From Orientallactaga sibirica (lineage: Eukaryota > Chordata > Mammalia > Rodentia > Dipodidae): a DNA stretch of 64,000 nt. This document shows positions 1 to 11,569 of the stretch, piece by piece. The stretch covers positions 744,001-808,000 of the forward strand of contig JAEOAD010000240.1 of assembly GCA_036365145.1 (NCBI GenBank), given 5' to 3'. The notes under the pieces are model-generated. The model did not search any database and was not told where the DNA came from. It saw only the letters and a list, made by a program, of their open reading frames with translations. Position numbers and translations under genes: made by a program. Position 1 is the first letter of the stretch; every line of letters starts with the position of its first letter.

Positions 1-19
1 GTCTGAAAAAATTGTTCAC

Positions 20-172
20 TACCCAGGCATGGTGGCACACTCATATAATCCCAGCATTTGGGAGGCAGAAGTAGGAGGATTGCTGTGAGTTTAAGACCAC
101 CCTGAGACTACATAGTTAATTTCAGGTCAGCCTGGGCCAAAGTGAGACACTACCTTGAAAAAAAAAAAAAGT
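20..172 (+). mobile_element. B1 SINE
   Basis: It begins ccaggcatggtggcacactc, contains a B-box-like gagtttaagaccaccctgag, and ends in a poly-A tract. It lies inside L1 3' sequence. Confidence 0.9.
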
Positions 173-607
173 CCACTATCTTTACATCTCAGGGAAATGC
201 AAATTAAAACTACTTTGAAATTCCGTCTCACTCTGGTCAGAATGGCTACCATAAAAAAGCCAAATGGCAACAAATGCTGGCAACCTTGTGGGTAAAGAGG
301 AACCCATACTCACTGCTGTTGTGAATGTAAACTGGTACAGCTACTATGGAAAACTGTATGGAGGTTTATCAAAATAACCCATAATAGATGACCATATGAC
401 CCAGGCACACCACTCCTGGACATATATAACCTAAAGACTATGTTTTACTATAGAGATACTGACTCAGCCATGTGTGGTGATGCTCTCTTTATAATAGCTA
501 GAAAATGGAATCATCCCAGATGCCCATCAACTGGTGAGTGAATAATGAATATGTGGCACATATACACAATAGAGTTCAGTTCAACTGTAAATAAAATTGG
601 AATTACA

Positions 608-770
608 AGCCAGGTGTAGTGGCACATGCCTTTAATCCCAGCACTTGGGAGCAGAGGTGGGAGGAGTGACATGAGTTTGAGGCTAGACTGAGACTAAATA
701 GTGAATTCCAGGTCAGCCTGGGACAGAACAAGACCCTACCTTGAAAAAACAAAACAAAAATACAAAAATG
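608..770 (+). mobile_element. B1 SINE
   Basis: It begins aagccaggtgtagtggcaca and ends in an interrupted A-rich tail (aaacaaaacaaaaa). It is inserted in the same L1 3' end. Confidence 0.9.
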
Positions 771-1199
771 GAATTACAAAATTTGCAGGAAATTTGAGGG
801 ATCTGTGAAAAGAATCATACTGAGGCAATCCAGGCTCAGAAGGACAAATGCTGCATGTTTTCTCTTATAGCAAGATCCTAATTTGGAACAGTTTGATTTG
901 TTTATGAATAATAGTGGTCTGGAGAAGCAGGCAGGGATTATGGGAGGGGATAGTAGATAGGCAAGTGAGAGAACACAATATGGGGTAGAAAGATCTATAG
1001 AGAGACAAAGAAAAGTGAGGGAGTGGATAGGGGAGTGTCTCATAAAACTAAAGACTATATGAATAAGCACAATAGAAAGTACTCCTTTGTTAGCTAATTA
1101 AAAGTTATAACTTATTTTAAAGGAGAGACAGAAATAATTTGGGCAGATTGATCCTACTGAGGAATAGTTAGCTTTACTCTTAAATCATTGGTTGTTAAA

Positions 1200-2905
1200 G
1201 ATAAAAACCAGTGCTTCCTGGTAATATGGCGGCATAGGAGCCATGCCAAACCAGCCCAGGGAGAGATTTAAGGAAAACTACAACAAAATACACTCTTCTT
1301 CTGAAAAGTGCAGAATAGTTTTTTCTTAGACACAGCAGAGAAGCAGGAGAGAACAAGATCTACCAGAAACAAGGAAAATGTCCAGAATCCCACTGAGGAG
1401 CTTGTGGCCCCAATCCACAGCAGCCCCAGTCCGCAGCACCCTGATTGGCACAATCTGCGTGCCAGCTCCACCCACCTGGTGTGCCTAGCAGCAGCAAAAG
1501 AGACCAAACAAGGGGACTTTCCAATCTCATCAGCCTCATTGCAAAGCCCAGAAATCTAAAGAAAAGTCTGCTGAGCTACTGAAACACATACAGGGGAACA
1601 GTGTGAGCAACTACAGGCTTCCTGAACTCTTCCATCGCCCAACCATCAGAACCGCAAAACATCAGCATTCAGCTCACAGCAGCAGGACATCCAGCACAGC
1701 TGAGCCAAGCCCAAGCTCCACACACAACACCAGCAGTGCATCCAGCACAGCTGAGCTGAGCTCAAGCTCCAAAGCACAACACTGAGGAAATGAGGTGGGC
1801 ACAAAAGGTACATAGGCCCACATTAGAAGTGCTAATCTCTCTTTCCATGTCCGGATGGTTAAGCTGTACATGGGGTATTGAATATTGCTGCCTTTAATAC
1901 TGACAGATTTATAGGGCCTTTGTCTTTTGCTTTTGTCATTATTGGGGGCAGGGTCTGATCCAGATCCAGGCTGACCTGGAACCCAACTCAGAACAGAATT
2001 CTCTATCTCCTAGCTGACAGGATTAAGGGTGTAGAACAACACACATCCTTAGGGATTTTTTTTTTTTTTTTTTGCATTATAAGACTATTTTTTGTTTTCA
2101 ACCACACACTTGTATACTCTGTGCTGGTTTTAACTGAATGTGTATGTTACTTAACTGAAGTTTAGAATTTGCCAGTACATTGTTCCAACCAGTCCACTAG
2201 AATACTTGCTTAGCAAACAAACCCAAAAGCTAGCATTACTTCCATGGCTGGATTGGAGTACAAGTGCTACACTTGGCACCTTAAACTCATATCCTGAAAG
2301 TATATAAAGGTGGATCACCACATCTAAGAACACTGCAGAAAAGTAGGAAACCCAAGCATCAAATAAATTCAGGATACAAAAGTTGCTACATTATAATACA
2401 AGAAACACAAAGAATCAAGACAATGCAATCCCACCAAAAATTATCAATTCCTCAGAAATGATCACCAATGAGACTGTTTTAGATGAAATATCTGACAAAG
2501 ACTTCAAAAGAATGATTCTAACTATACTCAAGGAAATGAAAGAAGAAATGAAAGGATTCAAAGAAGAAAAACAAACTCCTGGAAGAGAGGAAAGAAAACC
2601 AGCTTAATTAAATAAAAAGATCATTACAGGACATGAATAAGGAAATAGAACTGCTGAAGAAAAACCAGGCTGAAATCCTAGCTCTGAAGAACATAGTCAG
2701 TGAAATAAAAAACTCTGTGGAAAGTCTCACCAGTAGAATGGATGAAGGAGAGAACAGAATATCTAAACTAGAAGACCAGGTGGCAGATCTAATACAGTCC
2801 AACAAAGAGAAAGACAAGCTCATAGAAAGGTATGAATGGGAATCCCAAGATATCAGGGACACTATGAAAAGATCAAACATAACAATTCAGGGTACACAAA
2901 AGCAA
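1200..2905 (+). mobile_element. L1 5'UTR and N-terminal ORF1 (ORF2-less element, part 1)
   Basis: It starts tcctggtaatatggcggcat, an L1 5' end with a YY1-like ATGGCGGC. The ORF1 part (2383-2605, then another frame 2633-2905) encodes a heptad-rich coiled coil with SRMDEGENRISKLEDQVADL and reaches the first strand of the RRM domain (NITIQGTQ). A frameshift lies near 2605. At 2905 it jumps straight to L1 3'UTR sequence, without the rest of ORF1 or any ORF2. Confidence 0.8.
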
Positions 2906-4345
2906 CATAGTGCTGAGAAGAAGGGACAGAGGAATGTCCAGCACTGAAACATCTCTGTCACACCCTCCAAGGCTCAGGATCCATTGTGGAAGAGGGGGCG
3001 GAAAGAATGTAAGAGCCAAAGGAAGGGTATGAATCCTTACAATGCAACTGTCCAGACCGAAATTGGCCTCGATATCCATGACCTCCCAGTGCCTAGCAAT
3101 ACCTTCACAAGACCCTCATAATAGGAGAAAAAGATGATGACATCAAATTAAAAGAGAGACTAATGGAGAGAAGGAGGGGATATGATGGATAGTGGAGTTC
3201 TAAAGGGGAATAGGGGGAGGGGAGGGCAATGTCATGGTTTATTGTCTAAGTATAGAAGTTGTCAATAAAAAGAAAACAGTGCTGGAGATGAGTCTCCCTA
3301 ACCTGTCCACATACATACTGAGTTATTATTGTAGGAAGTCCCTAAAACAATTCAGGCCATTGCCAAAGCACTTGGTTACCCACCAGAACTAGATAGTAAG
3401 ACTCTATTGTTGAAGACAACATAGACTGTGGTCACAGGATACTGAGAAATCTAGCTAGAACTCGGATGGAAGCCAGCTCCCTGCTGACTAGCTGCCATAG
3501 TGATAGGAAGTATTATGCATACTGCTGGGAGATAAAAGTCATCAACAGTGTGAACAAGCATTCGATCCTGCAAGCTGCTTCAAAATCAAACAGCCAGGCA
3601 AGATGCCCTGATGGATGCAATACTGGTACATAAGTTATGGCAGTAATCAACTGCTCTTTTGAGGCCTGCTCTGAGGAAGGGAATTCAAGCCTGGTACTAA
3701 GAAGCAAGTCAAAGCATAGGGCTTAGATCTTAGACCTTTTTATAGATGACAGTCTCATCAAAATGACAAGAATAAGAGACAGTCCAATGCTTAGCACTAG
3801 GATGCATCCTCCCTATCACACCCACCTGGGATCAGGCAACATTGTATAGAGAACCTCAGAAAGAATATGAGTGCTGCTGTCAATGCTAGCCAAAGAAGCT
3901 TCTCCATAGAGATGGCAGTGGATACTGAAGAGACTCAAACCCATCAAAACAGAAAATAAGAGGCTGTTGAAAGTTCAACACTAAAGGAAATTTATACCAT
4001 GTTCCCCAAGGCCCAGGAAAGATTTTGGAAGAGGGAAAAAAGAGAATGTAAGAGCCACAGCATGCCTAGGTATATTTGGGGCACTGTACTCCCAACATGA
4101 ACCAACTGGTATGCTCATGACCCCACAGTGGTTGCCAGTTCTCTCACAAGACCTGAAATATTGTAAACCCACCAACATTTTGATATGGAGGACAGAGGAG
4201 GACAAAATGAATAAGACAACAAAACAGAGGAAGGACTACCTTGAAAGAGGAGGGACCTCGGTAGAATTAGGGGCAAAGGAGAGTGGACTAAAGAGGATAA
4301 CAGGACAGGAACATGTCAAAATAACAGACTGTTTATATATTAGCA
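2906..4345 (+). mobile_element. L1-type 3'UTR sequence, two consecutive units
   Basis: Unit one runs from 2906 to a tail at about 3275 (gttgtcaataaaaagaaaac). A second, longer unit runs about 3280-4345. Shared landmarks are tcacaccctccaaggctcag, a gtaagagccaaaggaaggg block and a purine-rich end. The same sequence recurs at 22240, 28770, 47262 and 55450, and resembles the 3'UTR of the minus-strand L1 at 24308-26690. That is why I assign it to L1. Confidence 0.65.
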
Positions 4346-4346
4346 T

Positions 4347-4380
<34 letters not shown>

Positions 4381-4523
4381 GTTTTTCGAGGTAGGGTTTC
4401 ACTCTGGTCCAGGCTGACCTGGAATTAACTATGTAGTCTCAGGGTGGCCTCGAACTCACGGCGATTCTCCTACCTCTGCCTCCCGAGTGCTGGGATAATA
4501 GGCAAGCGCCACCACGCCTGGCT
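4346..4523 (-). mobile_element. B1 SINE
   Basis: A long poly-T, then the reverse complement of B1 (aggctgacctggaattaact, cctcccgagtgctgggataa). Confidence 0.92.
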
Positions 4524-4689
4524 ATATTAGCATTCTTAATAAAAAGTTGAAATAAAATAATATATGAAGTTATTTTCTATATTATAACTGCTACATTGTG
4601 ACTTATTCTATTTTTCTATTTGGAAAAATTTTTATTTTATGCCATTTGGCTTTATGAAGAATTTTATTTTTGCATCAAGTCAACTCAGA

Positions 4690-4815
4690 GTAAATATTAT
4701 TATGAGCCTCATTTTGTGGAAATGGAAACTAAAACTTAAATAATCTACTTAATGGCACAAAGTTAATTAAGGGCAGAGCCCAGACTGAAAACCTGCCTCC
4801 TTAACTCCAAATCAG
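4690..4815 (+). repeat. MIR-like ancient SINE
   Basis: It shows the worn core of a MIR: gagcctcattttgtggaaat, aatctacttaatggcacaaa, and agggcagagcccagactgaa. Confidence 0.6.
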
Positions 4816-5540
4816 ACAATTCAAGGCCATCAACAACAGATGACAGATACAGGGCTCAGGACCTTGCTCAATATTTTTACCAATGGTTTTGAATGAATGC
4901 ACATTAAACATCCTTATCAAATTCACAGGTCATGCAGGATTATCATTGCCACTAATAAGATCAATTATAGCATTGACCAAACACATTACAACAGAATCAG
5001 GAAATGGGTTGACATACAAAGGAAACAAAAATCTTAAATTCAAGCCTAAAATCAACTGTACAAATTGACAAATAAAAGAGAAATATAAAATCAACTACAG
5101 CAGAGCCCAGACACTTGATGTTACTGTCAGTTACAATAAGAGTAACAACATCACAGTCCTCTTGCACTGACCAGAACAAACTGGGAGTACAGTATGATAT
5201 TATGGAGATAACATTTAAAAGAATATTGACTATCTGGAAGATGATCAAGGGAAATGAAAATCTAGAGGTCATATCACTTGAGGATTAGTTGTAGATAAGT
5301 TGAAATTTTCCTCTAAATATAATACTTAGAATGAACTGCAATAGCTATCTCTATGCAGTTGACTCTCATGTGAAAAGTGGTTAATTCATACTTCATACAT
5401 TTAGAGGTCAGAACTAAGACCAATGGATGGGGGAAATAGAGATAAAACTTTGTCTAAATATAAGAAAAAAAGCTAATATTCAAAATTGGCAAATGAATCA
5501 GATGGACTTCCTTATAAAGTAGTGACTTTAAAATTAAATT

Positions 5541-5675
5541 TCCAGGCATAGTGGTACATGCCTATAATTCCAGAGCTCAAGAAATGTAGGCAAGACAACC
5601 AGAAATTCAATGCTAGCCTCAAGTACATAGTAAGGCCAGCATAGGATACATGAGATCCTGTCTAAAAATATATAT
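5541..5675 (+). mobile_element. Degraded B1-like SINE
   Basis: Starts tccaggcatagtggtacatg and ends gagatcctgtctaaaa. It is heavily diverged. Confidence 0.7.
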
Positions 5676-5894
5676 ATCAGTTAGTTGTTATTGGTATTCA
5701 CACAAGGCTATTTGGGTATATTATATTTTGTCCAACAGCTAAATGATCTCTAAAATAATTTTAATTTTCTAATTTTAGGGTGAGGAATTTTAATTATGGA
5801 TTTTTGAAAAACTGATCAGTTCCATATCTAAGTAAGGTATTACCATAGATTTCTTGTCCATTAGATGTTAAGAAAAAGATTATTCTGGTATTTG

Positions 5895-6012
5895 TTAAAA
5901 TGGTAAGACAGCAATCCCTCTGTGGAATGGGGGCAGGAAGGAGGGAAAAGATGGTACTAACACATGATATATCCATGCAAAGTATGTTCTTACTTTTTAA
6001 AAAAAAGTTTAA
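5895..6012 (+). repeat. L1 3'UTR fragment
   Basis: The gggaaaagatggtactaaca block and trailing poly-A match, on the opposite strand, the 3' end of the L1s at 24308 and 54608. Confidence 0.55.
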
Positions 6013-6520
6013 AAATGATATGAAAGAACTTGATCAAGCAAAAAATATTGCAAGAGAAAATGGGTGCTGTGCTACAACAAAGGTAGTTGCGGATGTACAG
6101 CTAATAAAAACGACAGAGTCACTGGATGGAGAATTACCAAGAGGAGATATCAAAGACATGGAGATTCTTGTTAAACTATACTAATAGAACTCTTGCTAAA
6201 GGCAAGACAAGGGTCCAGGTATCAAGGGTAGGAATGAAAAATTATGTCAGATATGAAAAAATGAGAGGTACTCTACACTGACTTAGTAGAATTCTTTTCA
6301 AAATCAGGCTTGGGAAGATAGCAGGCTAGAAGTTACCCCTTGTGACCCACTGAAGGAAGAGTCAGTGTAAGAAAGAAGACTCTACTCCAAATAGAGAAAT
6401 AGAGGAAGAGCTTCAGAAAAATCACAAAGGAAGTGGTAGTGTAACTGCAAAGTGTGAGGAAAAGAGAGCCAGCCCCTTCAGTGGAGGAGGGGAAGCAGAA
6501 GATCCATCAAAGATGCAAGG
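6013..6520. other. Intron sequence, nothing recognised
   Basis: A-rich sequence without an identifiable repeat, exon or RNA signature. Confidence 0.5.
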
Positions 6521-6747
6521 CAGGGCTGGGGAGATGACTCAGTACTTAACATGCATGCTGCACAAGCATGAGGACCAGTTCAGATCTTCAGAACCCATTC
6601 AAAATATAGGCCATGGTGGCAGGTACCTATTATCCCAGTGCTGGGGAAGCAGAGACTGACAAATCCCTAGTGATTGCTAGCTTATATAGGCAGATTGGTG
6701 AGCTCTAGGTTCAGTGAGAAACCTTGTCTCAAAAAACAAGGTGGAGG

Positions 6748-6945
6748 GCCTGGGAAGATGGCTAGTGGTTAAAGACACTTGACACTTGCAAAGTCTGGCT
6801 CAATTCCCCAGTACCCACATAAAGCCAGATCCACAAAGCAGTGCATATATCTGGGGTTTCTTTGCAGCAGCAAGAGGCCCTGATGAGCTTTCATTTGCTC
6901 TCTCTCCATCTGTCTCAACAAATAAGTAAAAATATTTTTAAATAA
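6748..6945 (+). mobile_element. tRNA-derived SINE (short type)
   Basis: It starts cctgggaagatggctagtgg, contains gcagcaagaggccctgatga and ends in A-rich sequence. It is nested in the 6524-7210 element. Confidence 0.85.
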
Positions 6946-6949
6946 GGTG

Positions 6950-7107
6950 GAAAAGCTTGGGAAAAGGCTCAGTGGATAAAGGTGCTTGCTTACAAAGCCT
7001 GCTGACCCAGGTTCAATTCCCCAGCCACTCACGTAAAGCTGTACATTCATTTGTAGCAAGCCATCCTGGTGTGCCACACACATGCAAATAAATAAATAAA
7101 TATTTAT
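6950..7107 (+). mobile_element. tRNA-derived SINE (short type)
   Basis: Contains gttcaattccccagccactc and ends gcaaataaataaataaat. It directly follows another SINE of the same family. Confidence 0.85.
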
Positions 7108-7289
7108 TAACTTGTAGAGTAACTGTGGAGGCCACCTGATATCTATCTCTGGCCTTCATATGTGTGCACCCAAACGTGTGCCCACATACAGAAAAACATG
7201 CATACACACTTGCATTCATATCACAGATACATATACCACCCTCCAAAAGGAAAGGTAAGCCAGGCTTCTCAGAAAAGAGACTGGCAGTC

Positions 7290-7638
7290 TGTTGCAGTCT
7301 GGTTCGAATTTCTGGCAGAAAACACCAGACCAAGAGCAACTTATGGGGAAAAAATAGTTTATTTTGACTTACAGACTTGAGGAGAAGCTCCATGATGGTA
7401 AGGGAAAACAATGGCATGAGCAAAGGGTGGACATCACCTCCTGGCCAACATATGACAGACAACAGCAACAGGAGAGTGTGCCAAACACTGGCAAGAGGAA
7501 GCTGGTTATAACACCCATAAGTCCACTCCCAACAATATACTGCCTCCAGGAGGCTCCAATTCCCAAATTGCTACCGGCTGAGGACCTAGCATTCAGAACA
7601 TATAAGTTTATGGGGGACACGTGAATCAAACCACCACA
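7290..7638 (-). mobile_element. MaLR-type solo LTR
   Basis: On the minus strand it starts TGTGGTGGTTTGATTCACGT, carries an AATAAA (tcaaaataaactatttt) and ends CAACA, so it has TG...CA ends. It resembles rodent ORR1/MaLR LTRs. No internal region is attached. Confidence 0.8.
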
Positions 7639-8044
7639 TTCTGCCCCTAGCCCCCATAAACTGATAGTCATACTTGATGTAAAATGCAATTCATTCAGTA
7701 CAACTTTAAAAGTCCCTATAGTTTTTATCAATCATAATGATGTTCATACATCCCCATAGTCCAAGAACTTTTAAATAAGCCATAATACCAAAAAAAAAAT
7801 ACCCCAAGAAACCCATAATGGCACAGAATAAACATTCACACTGCAAAAGATGGCATTGGGCCTAGCAAAGAAATATTCAACCAATACAAGATTTAAACAG
7901 GGGGAACATCAAACTCTGTAGCTCCAGTTAAATCAACAAGCCTGCTTTACATTGCCATGGCCATTTGCAAAACACAAGACCGTGTTGCAAATTCAATGAC
8001 CCTCTCTTTCCTGCATTTGTTATACTCCATAATACCAGGTGGGC

Positions 8045-8177
8045 TACCAACATGTTAATCCAGGGCAGACTCATGCACCACCTTGTGCATCTGGTTTTAC
8101 ATGGGTACTGGAGAATCAAACTTCAGTCCTTTGGCTTTGCAGGTAAGCATCTTAACCATTAAGCTATCTCTCCAGCC
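8045..8177 (-). mobile_element. tRNA-derived SINE, truncated
   Basis: The minus-strand 5' half only: + strand ttaagctatctctccagccc at the right end, with ctggagaatcaaacttcagt inside. The CT-rich tail is absent. Confidence 0.85.
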
Positions 8178-8441
8178 CCTTTAAAAATATTATAGTATAT
8201 ATTTTTTAAATTCACTTTTTATACTCACTTAATTTTTGCTTTTTAACTTTCTTGTTATTGTAGTCAATTTTTCCTTTTTAACTTTGTCATTAATGAGAAA
8301 TCATCTTTGTTCTGGGATAATGTATATATATATATTTTTTTTCTATGCTCGTGCTCTTTTCTCTTTTCTTCTTCTTGGCTCCTCCATCTTTTTCCTTTCA
8401 CTTATTAAACCTTGTTTCCACTCTACTTTCCCCTTTTCCTT

Positions 8442-8622
8442 ATGTGGTGGTTTGATTCAAGTGTCCCCCATAAACTTAGGTATTCTGAATGCTAGTCTCT
8501 CCAGCTGATAGAAATTGGAAATTAAAGCCTCCTGAAGGTGGTGTTTTGTTGGAAGCAGGCTTATGGGTGTTATCGTCAGTTTCCCCATGCCAGTGTTGGG
8601 TACACTCTCTTATTGCTGTAAA
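8442..8622 (+). mobile_element. MaLR-type LTR, 5' part
   Basis: Opens tgtggtggtttgattcaagt and follows the same order as the LTR at 7290-7638 (opposite strand) until cactctcttattgctgt, where it stops. Confidence 0.8.
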
Positions 8623-8949
8623 GATTAAATGCATTTAATAACATGCTTATAATATAATGCAAATTTTATTAAATAGTAGCTTCATTGTTAATTTTAAAAT
8701 AAAATATCCACAATTGAGAAAATTATGTAACTGGTATACATGCAATTTTACTAGAAGCAATTTGATTTGCATTCTAGAAAAACACTTGGTATAGTCCAGA
8801 GCAAACACACATGAATTTTCTTTGGAGTATATGTGGAATGAAAGCCCCTCCCTGTTTTTGGATTTTCAAGGTAAGATTTTGCTCTATCCCAGTAAAAGTC
8901 TTTGTAACAGAAAAGGAGAGGTTGCTGTTACAAATGAAAATATAGGTTT

Positions 8950-9152
8950 GAGGATTGTCTTAGCTGGTAGAGTGCTTAACTATCTTGCAGGTCACCATGA
9001 GTTTGAAAGACCCCAGCACCACATAAAACTAGTCTAGAGCATGCCTTTAATCCTTCTACTTAGGAGGTAGAAACAATAGAACCATAAATTCAGGTTCATC
9101 CTCAGGTACACAACAAGTTTGAGGCTATCCAGGGCAACATCTGATCTGGTCT

Positions 9153-9183
<31 letters not shown>
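8950..9183 (+). mobile_element. B4-like composite SINE
   Basis: An ID-like head (gattgtcttagctggtagag, ccccagcaccacataaaact) is joined to a B1-like half and ends in poly-A at 9154-9183. The tail stops 28 bp from ROS1 exon w19. Confidence 0.7.
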
Positions 9184-9188
<5 letters not shown>

Positions 9189-9211
9189 GTATGTGCACAT
9201 AAACATATTAC

Positions 9212-9498
9212 CTAGCAAGGCAGGCACTATGATAACTCTCCAGCACTGGCATCCTTCCAGATCCATGACCCAGATTTCTTGCCCTTTGGTAAAGTATATC
9301 CAAGGTTTCTCTAGATCAGAGGTATCAATAGCCATTGCCCCACTTAACTCAGCTTCAGTTACATTACAATAACATTGCCTTCTTCCATTTTGTTGGTTTG
9401 TAGCCATGGGTTGTAGAACTTGGTGCAAGGAGTGATTAATGATGCTGCAGTAGAACATCTGGTGGCCCAAATTGGAGACTTCTGTCCAATACAAGCGA
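9212..9498 (-). CDS. ROS1: ROS1 exon w19: propeller 3 blades
   Basis: 287 nt; acceptor CTCCTTATAG|TCGCTT, donor TTGCTAG|GTAATA. It reads RLYWTEVSNLGHQMFYCSII, QCYCNVTEAELSGAMAIDTS, PWIYFTKGQEIWVMDLEGCQ and CWRVIIVPALL. LYWTEV and IYFTKGQ are blade motifs. This is the last exon visible; the next ROS1 exon must lie to the left of the window, since nothing in 1-9211 resembles it. Confidence 0.97.
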
Positions 9499-9756
9499 CT
9501 ATAAGGAGAAAAACAGTACTTCCAACTTAATGGGGAAAATATATAATCTCAACCAGCCACTAAGAATAATGAGTGGAAAAACGCAACCTTGGGAATGAAC
9601 ACATACAAATGTCCAATAGCCTTCTTTGCAGATAGAGGAGGTCACACAAAACATTTCCCAGTGTTCTTTTAAATAAATGTGCTTATAACTAAAGCATTGG
9701 ACTATAATAACCTTGGATTCTTATACGTTGAACAACTTAATGACTATTAATGGTTA

Positions 9757-9920
9757 CAATTTTTTTTTTTAATTTTTAGTTTTTTTTGGTTTGCTTGTTT
9801 GTTTTTGAGGCAGGTTGACCTGGAATTCACTATATAGCCTCAGGGTGACCTTGAACTCACAGTGATCCTATGTCAGCCTCCCAGTGCTGGGATTAAAGGC
9901 GTGAGCCACCACACCTGGCA
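9757..9920 (-). mobile_element. B1 SINE
   Basis: Reverse B1: poly-T, ttgacctggaattcactata, and cagtgctgggattaaaggcg. Confidence 0.92.
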
Positions 9921-9993
9921 ATGGTTACAAATTCTAAGCATATTTTTATACTTTTCATTAAGACCTTCACCATTCTTTTTCTGTTCCTGTTTC

Positions 9994-10291
9994 TTTTTTT
10001 ATTTATTTTATTTTTTATTTTATTTTTTTATTTTTGGAGAGAAACACAGAGACAGACAGACAGAGAGGGAGAGGAAGACAGATAGAGATGGGCGTGACAG
10101 TAGTCTCTCAGCTGCTGAGAACAAAATCCAGATGCGTGTGCCCCCTTGTGGTCAAGTGTGGCATTGAGCCCTTGCATCACTTTGCATCTGGCTAAATGTG
10201 GGACCTGGGGATTGGAACCACTGGAGATTGGAACCAGCATTCTTAGGCTTAGGAGGCAGGCGCCTTAACCACTAAGCCATCTCTCCAGCCC
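9994..10291 (-). mobile_element. tRNA-derived SINE (long type)
   Basis: Ends on the right with aagccatctctccagccc. It contains the extra block of the long subfamily (cccccttgtggtcaagtgtg, catcactttgcatctggcta), absent from the short type. Confidence 0.9.
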
Positions 10292-10682
10292 TGTTCCTGT
10301 TTCTTAATACCAGTTAGTAATCTAGTTTCAAAATAGACTATCCCAAGTTTTATGATACAAATAAAATGCTTTTATTTCCCCAATCTGGGAAATTGCTACT
10401 CAGTTGCTGAACTGAGGCCTTCAAGTTCATCTTATTGGGACATGAATTAAGTCAAGAATTAGCCAGGAAGAGCTTTTGCTATGCCATATCTGCTGTGCAT
10501 CTGCACTGCCCTGGATCGGGCCTCTCTTTGTCCTTACCAACTGATGGTATTACTAAACTCACTGCTATAAAAATTTACCATTGGTTTCCTCCTGGTAATT
10601 TTGGGTTAGTCAAATTTGCAATATATATTAAAATTATATATTGGTGGTTGTGGGTTCAAAATTTATATTCAAAACTACTTCT

Positions 10683-10837
10683 AACCGGGCGTGGTGGTGC
10701 ACGCCTTTAATCCCAGCACTTGGGAGGCAGAGGTAGGAGGATTGCCATGAGTTCAAGGCCACCCTGAGACTACATGGTGAATTCCAGGTCAGCCTGAGCT
10801 AGAGTGAGACCCTACCTCAAAAAAAAAAAAAAAAAAA
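10683..10837 (+). mobile_element. B1 SINE, young-looking
   Basis: It begins accgggcgtggtggtgcacg, retains CpG sites and ends in a clean A17 tail. Confidence 0.93.
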
Positions 10838-10844
10838 CCTACTT

Positions 10845-11052
10845 CTGTTTGTGGTGGTAGAAGTTGAACCCAGAGCCCTGCACACTCTAGACAAGCTCTG
10901 TACCATTGATCTATATGCCCTGCCCTTTTCTCTTTTTTAAATTTTATTTCAAGATAAGATCCCACTCAAGTGTTGAGGCTGGCCTGAATTCTCAATCCTC
11001 CTACCTCTGTCTTCCAAGTATTTGGGATTATAGGTGCATACCACACCTGGAT
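10845..11052 (-). mobile_element. B4-like composite SINE
   Basis: The ID-like part (agccctgcacactctagaca, on the left) and the B1-like part (aggctggcctgaattctcaa) are both in reverse orientation. Confidence 0.65.
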
Positions 11053-11080
11053 CAGAATTAACCTATTATAAAATGATATA

Positions 11081-11225
11081 GTAGCAAGGCATGGAGGTTC
11101 ATGCCTGTAATCCCAGCATTTGGAAGGCAAAGGCAGGAGGATCAAAAGTTCAGGTCATCCTTGGCTATATAGCCTTTTGAAGATCAGCCTGAATTACATG
11201 AGACTCTGTTTCAAAACAAAATTTA
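11081..11225 (+). mobile_element. B1-like SINE
   Basis: It begins gcaaggcatggaggttcatg and ends tgtttcaaaacaaa. Diverged. Confidence 0.8.
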
Positions 11226-11359
11226 ATGAATAATTAATCAATATAATAGCCCATTAACTTTAAGCATATTATTTTCTCATTAACTTCTAATATTATATCA
11301 AAAATACTACATTTTATAATCTATGCCAATTTCATCACAATAGAAAAAGATACACATAC

Positions 11360-11565
11360 CTTAAAAGAGGATATATAGAAAATGAGATTATTATTGAATT
11401 CCTTTTGCAAATCTTCATCTCCCTGGCAGACTTCACTTTGTGTTCAAGGTCAATATCAAATATCCGTGTTCTTTCTTGTGATTCTTTGAGTATAAAGTAG
11501 AGGTGCCTTGAAATCCAGTCAATTGTAATAACTGAGATATCAGAAATCAGCTCATCTTGGAAAAG
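11360..11565 (-). CDS. ROS1: ROS1 exon w18: propeller 3 blades
   Basis: 206 nt. The acceptor is CTCATGTTAAG|CTTTTC, an AAG acceptor with a mixed upstream tract; the donor is CTTTTAAG|GTATGTG. It reads LFQDELISDISVITIDWISR, HLYFILKESQERTRIFDIDL then EHKVKSAREMKICKRNSIII. IDWISRHLYFILK is a YWTD-type blade. It has diverged more from human than most exons here. Ends with two bases of a Ser codon. Confidence 0.93.
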
Positions 11566-11569
11566 CTTA

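Larger units (their letters stand above)
1..1130 (+). mobile_element. L1 3' end (ORF2 C-terminus and 3'UTR), two B1 insertions
   Basis: Bases 173-607 (cagggaaatgcaaattaaaa and aaaatggaatcatcccagat) are the well-known last part of mammalian L1 ORF2, in plus orientation. Bases 771-1130 continue with the purine-rich 3'UTR. B1 SINEs at 20-172 and 608-770 interrupt it. The frame is broken throughout. Confidence 0.88.
6524..7210 (+). mobile_element. B3/B2-like SINE split by two younger SINEs
   Basis: The 5' part 6524-6746 (gggctggggagatgactcag to gtctcaaaaaacaaggtgga) and the tail 7108-7210 (ggaggccacctgatatctat and cctggcc-like CA-rich end) belong to one old element. Two tRNA-derived SINEs sit between them in tandem (6748-6945 and 6950-7107). 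Confidence 0.75.

Noticed and set aside
7013..7468. Open frame of 151 codons on the minus strand
   Set aside because: It spans the end of a SINE and a MaLR LTR; the translation is antisense and chance coding of repeats, with no protein domain.
1..9211. The next ROS1 exon downstream of w19
   Set aside because: I looked on the minus strand for the conserved sequence that follows PALL in ROS1 and found none; the interval is repeats and plain intron, so the exon is outside the window.
9102..9494. Minus-strand frame of 130 codons as a complete exon
   Set aside because: The C-terminal part is a B4-like SINE tail read as poly-Phe; the exon stops at the donor at 9212.
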